From Burkholderiaceae bacterium (GTDB lineage: Bacteria; Pseudomonadota; Gammaproteobacteria; Burkholderiales; Burkholderiaceae), in contig JALREG010000135.1 in the NCBI GenBank assembly GCA_023253905.1, positions 1-5,882 of the forward strand: a stretch of DNA of 5,882 nucleotides. Direction: 5' to 3'. The position numbers and the translations under genes were made by a program. Positions within the stretch are counted from its first letter, which is position 1. The number at the start of each line of letters is the position of its first letter. Positions 1 to 5,882 of this stretch are shown one piece after another. A model generated the notes under the pieces. The model made no database searches. It was given only the letters and a program-made list of their open reading frames with translations, and had not been told where the DNA came from.

Positions 1-29
1 GCCTACACCGCTTCGCTCCCGCAGGCCGC

Positions 30-51
30 GGCCGGGCTTGCATGCCCGGCC
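30..51 (-). terminator. Possible tRNA-distal hairpin, second of two
   Basis: This is a perfect 8-bp inverted repeat (30-37 with 44-51, arm GGCCGGGC) closing a 6-base loop. On the minus strand it is the second strong hairpin met after the tRNA-Leu 3' end. No T tract follows on that strand, so it is not a classical intrinsic terminator. It may instead act as a weak terminator, a 3' trimming barrier, or simply be a GC-rich palindrome. The structure is visible; the role is inference. Confidence 0.3.
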
Positions 52-66
52 CTTCTCGCCCCGCCC

Positions 67-88
67 GCACAGTCCGCAGGGACTGTGC
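67..88 (-). terminator. Possible terminator hairpin downstream of tRNA-Leu
   Basis: A perfect 9-bp stem (67-75 GCACAGTCC with 80-88 GGACTGTGC) closes a 4-base loop. It begins 24 bases beyond the tRNA 3' end on the minus strand, which is where a terminator for a single-gene tRNA transcript would sit. The sequence after it on that strand is G-rich (gggcggggcg) rather than T-rich, so termination would need Rho or a U-tract-independent mechanism. The fold is clear; the function is inferred from position only. Confidence 0.4.
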
Positions 89-112
89 TCTCCGCCCCCC
101 CTGCTGCCGCAG

Positions 113-199
113 TGGTGCCGGAGGCGGGACTCGAACCCGCACGCCCTTTCGGGCACCGGATTTTGAGTCCGGCGCGTCTACCTGTTCCACCACTCCGGC
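113..199 (-). tRNA. tRNA-Leu (anticodon CAA)
   Basis: This is an 87-base class II tRNA reading the UUG leucine codon. On the minus strand the acceptor arms GCCGGAG (199-193) and CTCCGGC (123-117) form seven pairs, followed by discriminator A (116) and an encoded CCA (115-113). The anticodon stem CCGGA/TCCGG closes the loop CTCAAAA, giving anticodon CAA at 165-163. A long variable arm, GCCC-GAAA-GGGC, marks it as leucine type. The T arm is GCGGG-TTCGAGT-CCCGC, and the D arm carries GGTAGAC as in other leucine tRNAs. It diverges from queA. It lacks G34, so it is not a substrate for the queuosine enzymes encoded next to it. Confidence 0.97.
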
Positions 200-212
200 A
201 GGAGCTGCGCCG

Positions 213-218
213 ATTATT
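213..218 (-). promoter_or_regulatory. Probable -10 box for tRNA-Leu
   Basis: The minus strand reads AATAAT (five of six bases match TATAAT), ending 13 bases before the mature tRNA 5' end. This predicts a transcript with about six extra 5' bases for RNase P to remove. The bases just after the box are GC-rich (CGGCGC), resembling the discriminator of stringently controlled stable-RNA promoters; growth-rate control is therefore an inference. No good -35 is visible; the best candidate is GCGGCA, 16 bases upstream, matching three of six positions. Confidence 0.5.
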
Positions 219-262
219 GCACAGGGGAAAGGTCTGCCGCCGGCGCAACCCGCTGCCTCCCC

Positions 263-268
263 TACAAT
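263..268 (+). promoter_or_regulatory. Probable -10 box for queA, giving a leaderless mRNA
   Basis: TACAAT (five of six bases match the sigma-70 -10 consensus) ends 7 bases before the queA ATG, so transcription would start at or within a base of the start codon. No Shine-Dalgarno sequence lies upstream of the ATG, which fits a leaderless transcript. The -35 region (about 239-246) is GC-rich and does not resemble TTGACA, so the box could be fortuitous. An upstream promoter is unlikely to serve queA, since it would have to read through the antisense strand of the tRNA gene. Confidence 0.45.
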
Positions 269-275
269 CGCGGCC

Positions 276-2448
<2,173 letters not shown>

Positions 2449-2471
2449 TGCCCGCCTGCAGCGCCGCAGTC

Positions 2472-2477
2472 TATAAT
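2472..2477 (+). promoter_or_regulatory. Probable -10 box of the yajC-secD-secF promoter
   Basis: A perfect TATAAT lies 24 bases after the tgt stop and 29 bases before the yajC start. It predicts transcription from about 2484 and a short leader of some 23 bases that contains the yajC ribosome binding site. No strong -35 is visible: ATGCCC at 2448-2453 (18-base spacer) matches three of six positions. I infer a promoter that lets the Sec genes be expressed independently of queA-tgt. Read-through from queA-tgt is also likely, because no terminator is seen between tgt and yajC. Confidence 0.6.
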
Positions 2478-2493
2478 CGAAGGTTTGCCGAAA

Positions 2494-2498
2494 AGGAG
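2494..2498 (+). promoter_or_regulatory. Shine-Dalgarno of yajC, supports GTG start
   Basis: AGGAG, within aaaaggagag, ends 8 bases before the GTG at 2507. This good match at normal spacing decides the start codon. No in-frame ATG offers a better start, and the first in-frame Met after the GTG lies inside the membrane segment. Confidence 0.8.
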
Positions 2499-2506
2499 AG
2501 AATTCC

Positions 2507-2863
2507 GTGCTGATTTCAACGGCTTACGCACAGGCCTCGGGCGGATCCGCAGAGAGCCAGCTGGTTGGTTTCCTGCCAATCATCCTGATGTTCGTGGTGC
2601 TCTACTTCCTGATGATTCGTCCTCAGATGAAGCGCAACAAAGAGCATCGCGCCATGATGGGCGCGCTCAAGAAGGGCGATGAAGTCGTCACCGCAGGTGG
2701 CATGGTCGGCCGCATCACCAAGGTCGGCGAAACCTACGTCACGATCGAAATCGCGCAATTGCCCGAGGCTCGCCACGGACAGGACCCGCAGGGTGTCGAG
2801 GTCACTTTCCAGAAAAGCGCCATCCAGACGCTGCTGCCCAACGGCACCATCAAAGCCATCTGA
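2507..2863 (+). CDS. yajC: Sec translocon accessory protein YajC
   Basis: YajC is a small single-span inner-membrane protein that associates with SecD-SecF and the SecYEG channel; its exact role is modest and not fully settled. The 118-residue product has a short N-terminal segment, a hydrophobic span at about 19-36 (LVGFLPIILMFVVLYFLM), a basic stop IRPQMKRNKEH on the cytoplasmic side, and the family core KKGDEVVTAGGMVGRITKV (55-73). The C-terminus TLLPNGTIKAI closely resembles the E. coli ending VLPKGTMKAL. It is slightly longer than E. coli YajC (110). The extra length falls in the stretch QLPEARHGQDPQ (84-95), between two beta-strand-like segments. The start codon is GTG with a good AGGAG. 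It is first gene of the Sec transcript, 111 bases ahead of secD. Confidence 0.96.
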   Translation: MLISTAYAQASGGSAESQLVGFLPIILMFVVLYFLMIRPQMKRNKEHRAMMGALKKGDEVVTAGGMVGRITKVGETYVTIEIAQLPEARHGQDPQGVEVTFQKSAIQTLLPNGTIKAI

Positions 2864-2868
2864 TGTCA

Positions 2869-2928
2869 GCGGATCGCTGAGCACCGAAGCCGGGCGATCC
2901 GCGTCCGCCCGGTACCGCGAGAGCGCGG
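2869..2928 (+). repeat. Overlapping inverted repeats between yajC and secD
   Basis: Three perfect inverted repeats lie in the 111-base yajC-secD gap. The first pairs 2869-2876 with 2895-2902 (GCGGATCG/CGATCCGC). The second pairs 2890-2896 with 2906-2912 (CCGGGCG/CGCCCGG). The third pairs 2915-2919 with 2924-2928 (CCGCG/CGCGG, AGAG loop). The first two share 2895-2896, and the right arm of the first lies across the left arm and loop of the second, so they cannot both form fully. None is followed by a T run, so they are not intrinsic terminators. They could be RNA-processing or stability elements or an alternative-structure control region ahead of secD. The pairing is seen; any role is inference. 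Confidence 0.45.
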
Positions 2929-2974
2929 CGATTCCCCTCGCATCACAACGATCTGGCCTGCTCCAGAGGACACG

Positions 2975-4858
2975 ATGAACCGCTACCCAATCTGGAAATA
3001 CATCGCGATGCTCGTATCGCTGGTGCTGGGCCTGCTTTACACGCTACCGAATTTTTACGGTGAAGCGCCAGCGGTTCAGGTCTCAAGCGGGAAGGCCACC
3101 ATCAAGGTGGAGGCGGCCATGATGGGCCGGGTTGAGGCGATCCTGAAACGCGCGAGCATCGAGCCGACCGGCCTTTTTTTTGATGGCAACTCGGTCAAGG
3201 TGCGGTTGCGCGATAACGATACCCAGTTGAAGGCCAAAGACGCGCTGGTCGCCGATCTGAATCCCGACGCGTCCGACCCGTCCTACATCGTGGCGCTCAA
3301 TCTGCTGTCGAGCTCGCCTGACTGGCTAACCTCTTTGCGTGCGCTTCCCATGTATCTGGGGCTTGATCTGCGCGGCGGCGTTCACTTCCTCCTTCAAGTG
3401 GACATGAAGCAGGCGCTGAGCAAGCGGCTTGATGCAACGGTGGGCGACCTGCGCACGCAACTTCGCGAGAAGAATCTGCGTCACTCGGGCATCACCCGCT
3501 CGGGCGATACGATCGAGGTTCGGTTCCGCGACTCGGAAACCCGCTCGCGCACGCTCACGCTCCTGCGCGATACCCAACCCGACTTCACCTATGCCGAGGC
3601 GGGCGAGGGCAGCGAACTCAGACTGATTGCCACCTTCAAGCCCGAGGCCGCGCGCCGCGTACAGGAATCGGCACTCAAGCAGAACATCACCACGCTATCG
3701 AACCGGATCAATGAACTGGGTGTGGCCGAGCCCATCATTCAGCAGCAGGGCCTGGATCGTGTCGTGGTGCAACTGCCAGGCGTACAGGACACCGCCAAGG
3801 CAAAAGACATCCTGGGACGCACCGCCACGCTCGAGGTCCGGATGGTGTGCGAGGCACCCGACGAGCAGGCCGCCTTCGCCGCCGGCACGGTTCCATTCGG
3901 ATGCGAGCGCTATACCGAACGCGACGGCCGCCCGATCCTGATCCGACGCCAGGTCGTGCTCACCGGAGACAACCTCAACGATGCCCAGGCAGGCTTTGAT
4001 TCGCAAACTCAGGAGCCCGCGGTTCATCTCACGCTCGATGCCAAAGGCGCACGAATCTTTCGCGACGTCACTCGCGAAAACGTCGGCAAGCGGATGGCGA
4101 TCCTGCTGATCGAAAAGGGTAAGGGCGAGGTGGTCACCGCGCCGGTGATCCGCACCGAAATTGGCGGTGGGCGCGTACAGATTTCAGGCCGCATGACCAC
4201 AACCGAAGCAAACGACGTGGCACTCCTGCTGCGCGCAGGCTCGCTCGCAGCCCCCATGGAAATCATCGAGGAACGCACGATCGGTCCCAGCCTGGGCGCG
4301 GAAAACATCAGCAAGGGCTTCCTGTCCACGGTCTGGGGCTTTGCCGCGATCGCGCTCTTCATGTGCGCCTACTACCTGTTGTTTGGCGCGTTCTCCACCC
4401 TGGCGCTGGCGCTAAATGTGCTGTTGCTGGTGGCACTCCTGTCGCTCCTGCAGGCCACGCTCACGCTTCCCGGTATTGCAGCGATCGCGCTCACGCTCGG
4501 CATGGCGATTGACGCCAACGTACTGATCAATGAACGCATTCGCGAAGAGCTCCGAAACGGCGCCACACCCCAAGCGGCGATCGTCGCCGGGTATGACCGC
4601 GCCTGGGGCACCATTCTCGACTCCAACATCACCACGCTGATCGCGGGCGTGGCGCTGCTCGCATTCGGGTCCGGCGCCGTACGCGGCTTTGCGGTCGTTC
4701 ACTGCCTGGGCATCCTCACCTCCATGTTCTCGGCCGTATTTTTCTCGCGCGGTCTGGTCAATCTCTGGTACGGACGCATGAAGCGCGTGCCAAGCCTGTC
4801 AATCGGTCAGATCTGGAAACCCGACACCGCGGCGGCCTCGCCCGGCAAACGCGGCTGA
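2975..4858 (+). CDS. secD: Protein translocase subunit SecD
   Basis: SecD pairs with SecF in the inner membrane and uses proton flow to drive late steps of export through SecYEG, its large periplasmic domain gripping the emerging chain. The 627 residues compare with 615 in E. coli. The first span is at about 7-25 and the periplasmic region at about 26-450. The family motif LGLDLRGGVHFLLQVD is at 128-143, and TLSNRINELGVAEPIIQQQG at 240-259 begins the second conserved block. Five further spans fill about 450-595. The ion-coupling Asp513 in GMAIDANVLINERIREE aligns with E. coli Asp519. The ATG follows AGAGGA (2965-2970) at a tight 4-base spacing. Oddities are a T8 run at 3174-3181 and two periplasmic cysteines, Cys292 and Cys310. 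secF follows after 54 bases in the same operon. Confidence 0.97.
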   Translation: MNRYPIWKYIAMLVSLVLGLLYTLPNFYGEAPAVQVSSGKATIKVEAAMMGRVEAILKRASIEPTGLFFDGNSVKVRLRDNDTQLKAKDALVADLNPDASDPSYIVALNLLSSSPDWLTSLRALPMYLGLDLRGGVHFLLQVDMKQALSKRLDATVGDLRTQLREKNLRHSGITRSGDTIEVRFRDSETRSRTLTLLRDTQPDFTYAEAGEGSELRLIATFKPEAARRVQESALKQNITTLSNRINELGVAEPIIQQQGLDRVVVQLPGVQDTAKAKDILGRTATLEVRMVCEAPDEQAAFAAGTVPFGCERYTERDGRPILIRRQVVLTGDNLNDAQAGFDSQTQEPAVHLTLDAKGARIFRDVTRENVGKRMAILLIEKGKGEVVTAPVIRTEIGGGRVQISGRMTTTEANDVALLLRAGSLAAPMEIIEERTIGPSLGAENISKGFLSTVWGFAAIALFMCAYYLLFGAFSTLALALNVLLLVALLSLLQATLTLPGIAAIALTLGMAIDANVLINERIREELRNGATPQAAIVAGYDRAWGTILDSNITTLIAGVALLAFGSGAVRGFAVVHCLGILTSMFSAVFFSRGLVNLWYGRMKRVPSLSIGQIWKPDTAAASPGKRG

Positions 4859-4912
4859 TCGCGCGCCACCGCCCCCTGACTCCACCGCCCAGCGAACCCG
4901 CAGGAAGCCACC

Positions 4913-5872
4913 ATGGAATTTTTCCGGATTCGACGCGACATCCCGTTCATGCGCCATGCGCTGGCGTTCAACGTGATCTCCGTGCTCACCTTCGTGGCGG
5001 CGGTTGCGTTTCTCGCCATCCGCGGCCTCAATTTCTCGATCGAGTTCACTGGCGGTACCGTGATGGAGGTTGCCTATCCCAAGGCTGCCGAGCTCGAAAC
5101 GATTCGAACCAAAGTCACCGAACTTGGCTACGCTGACGCGCAAGTACAGAACTTCGGCACCTCACGCGACGTGATGATCCGCCTGCCCCTGAAGGACGGT
5201 TCGGGCGCCGCCGCCGCACGCCAGAGCGATCAGGTGATGGCAGCGCTCAGGGCGGCCGATGCCGGCGTTGAACTGCGCCGGGTCGAGTTCGTCGGCCCGC
5301 AGGTCGGCAAGGAGCTCTTCACCGACGGCGCCCTCGCACTGCTCCTGGTGGTGGTGGGCATCATGATTTATCTTGCCTTCCGATTCGAATGGAAGTTTTC
5401 GGTGGCGGCCATCGTTGCGAACCTGCACGACGTCATCATCATTCTTGGATTTTTCGCAGCTTTTCAGTGGGAATTTTCGCTTTCGGTGCTCGCTGCCGTG
5501 CTGGCCGTGCTGGGCTACTCGGTCAATGAATCGGTCGTGATCTTCGACCGGATCCGAGAGAACTTCCGCAAGATGCGAAAGGCGAGCACGACCGAGGTCA
5601 TCGACAACGCGATCACGTCCACCATCTCGCGCACCATCATCACGCACGGCTCCACGCAGATCATGGTGCTGTCCATGCTGATTTTCGGCGGACCCACACT
5701 CCACTATTTCGCGCTCGCACTCACCATCGGCATTCTGTTTGGCATCTATTCATCGGTGTTCGTGGCGGCGGCCATCGCCATGTGGCTGGGTATCAAGCGC
5801 GAAGACCTGATCAAGGCGCCCACGCGCAAGGACGGCGATCCCCGGGACCCGAACGCGGGCGCGACGGTCTGA
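4913..5872 (+). CDS. secF: Protein translocase subunit SecF
   Basis: SecF is the partner of SecD in the proton-driven SecDF export motor. The 319 residues match the usual length (E. coli 323). The first span is at about 15-36. A small periplasmic domain follows, opening with NFSIEFTGGT (40-49). Five further spans run at about 138-158, 161-183, 189-211, 241-260 and 264-292. The motif GYSVNESVVIFDRIREN (201-217) holds Glu206 where E. coli has Asp213 on the proposed proton path; its partner Arg240 (E. coli Arg247) is kept. The cytoplasmic tail is polar and ends DPNAGATV. The ATG follows AGGAA (4902-4906) with a 6-base spacing. It is the last gene in the window, and no terminator is seen in the 10 bases after its stop. 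Confidence 0.97.
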   Translation: MEFFRIRRDIPFMRHALAFNVISVLTFVAAVAFLAIRGLNFSIEFTGGTVMEVAYPKAAELETIRTKVTELGYADAQVQNFGTSRDVMIRLPLKDGSGAAAARQSDQVMAALRAADAGVELRRVEFVGPQVGKELFTDGALALLLVVVGIMIYLAFRFEWKFSVAAIVANLHDVIIILGFFAAFQWEFSLSVLAAVLAVLGYSVNESVVIFDRIRENFRKMRKASTTEVIDNAITSTISRTIITHGSTQIMVLSMLIFGGPTLHYFALALTIGILFGIYSSVFVAAAIAMWLGIKREDLIKAPTRKDGDPRDPNAGATV

Positions 5873-5882
5873 TCGGCTTCAG

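Noticed and set aside
3..248. Minus-strand reading frame of 81 codons
   Set aside because: It reads straight through the tRNA-Leu gene ([17 protein letters not shown] is the translated tRNA), a known kind of spurious protein.
42..275. N-terminal extension of queA
   Set aside because: The stretch [18 protein letters not shown] is the antisense of the tRNA gene, and the QueA family N-terminus begins exactly at 276.
2679..2978. 99-codon frame running from yajC to overlap the secD ATGA
   Set aside because: Its start is inside yajC with no Shine-Dalgarno, and its Ser/Arg-rich composition is typical of a shifted frame in GC-rich DNA, despite the suggestive stop at the secD start.
5162..5704. 180-codon minus-strand frame opposite secF
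   Set aside because: It is a long antisense frame expected in GC-rich coding DNA; it is His/Asp/Arg-rich with no recognisable domain and mirrors secF codons.

Overview
The window is GC-rich and carries a well-known housekeeping cluster: a tRNA-Leu gene pointing left, then queA, tgt, yajC, secD and secF all pointing right. This gene order is also found in E. coli. Protein details suggest a beta-proteobacterium, probably Burkholderiales: the SecF stretch GYSVNESVVIFDRIREN, the SecF tail ending in DPNAGATV, and TATAAT-like boxes placed very close to start codons. That placement is a judgement from sequence memory, not a search.

Positions 1-112 hold no convincing gene. They contain two strong GC hairpins lying downstream of the tRNA on its strand. 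tRNA-Leu(CAA) occupies 113-199 on the minus strand with an encoded CCA end. The 76 bases from 200 to 275 separate it from queA and must hold two divergent promoters. queA (276-1328) and tgt (1321-2448) overlap by 8 bases. They encode two steps of queuosine synthesis on tRNA: Tgt inserts preQ1 at the wobble guanine, and QueA builds the epoxy-cyclopentane ring on it.

A perfect TATAAT box follows tgt and probably gives yajC-secD-secF its own promoter. yajC (2507-2863, GTG start), secD (2975-4858) and secF (4913-5872) encode the accessory membrane complex of the Sec translocon, which uses the proton gradient to help pull exported proteins across the inner membrane. The 111-base yajC-secD gap contains three inverted repeats, two of which are mutually exclusive. 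The last 10 bases hold nothing recognisable.

All five proteins look full length and intact, with catalytic or ion-coupling residues in place. One conservative change stands out: SecF has Glu206 where E. coli has Asp213. I see no new system, mobile element, CRISPR array or sign of horizontal transfer. The points worth checking are small: a probably leaderless queA, the alternative hairpins before secD, a T8 run inside secD, a cysteine pair in periplasmic SecD, and the SecF Asp-to-Glu change.
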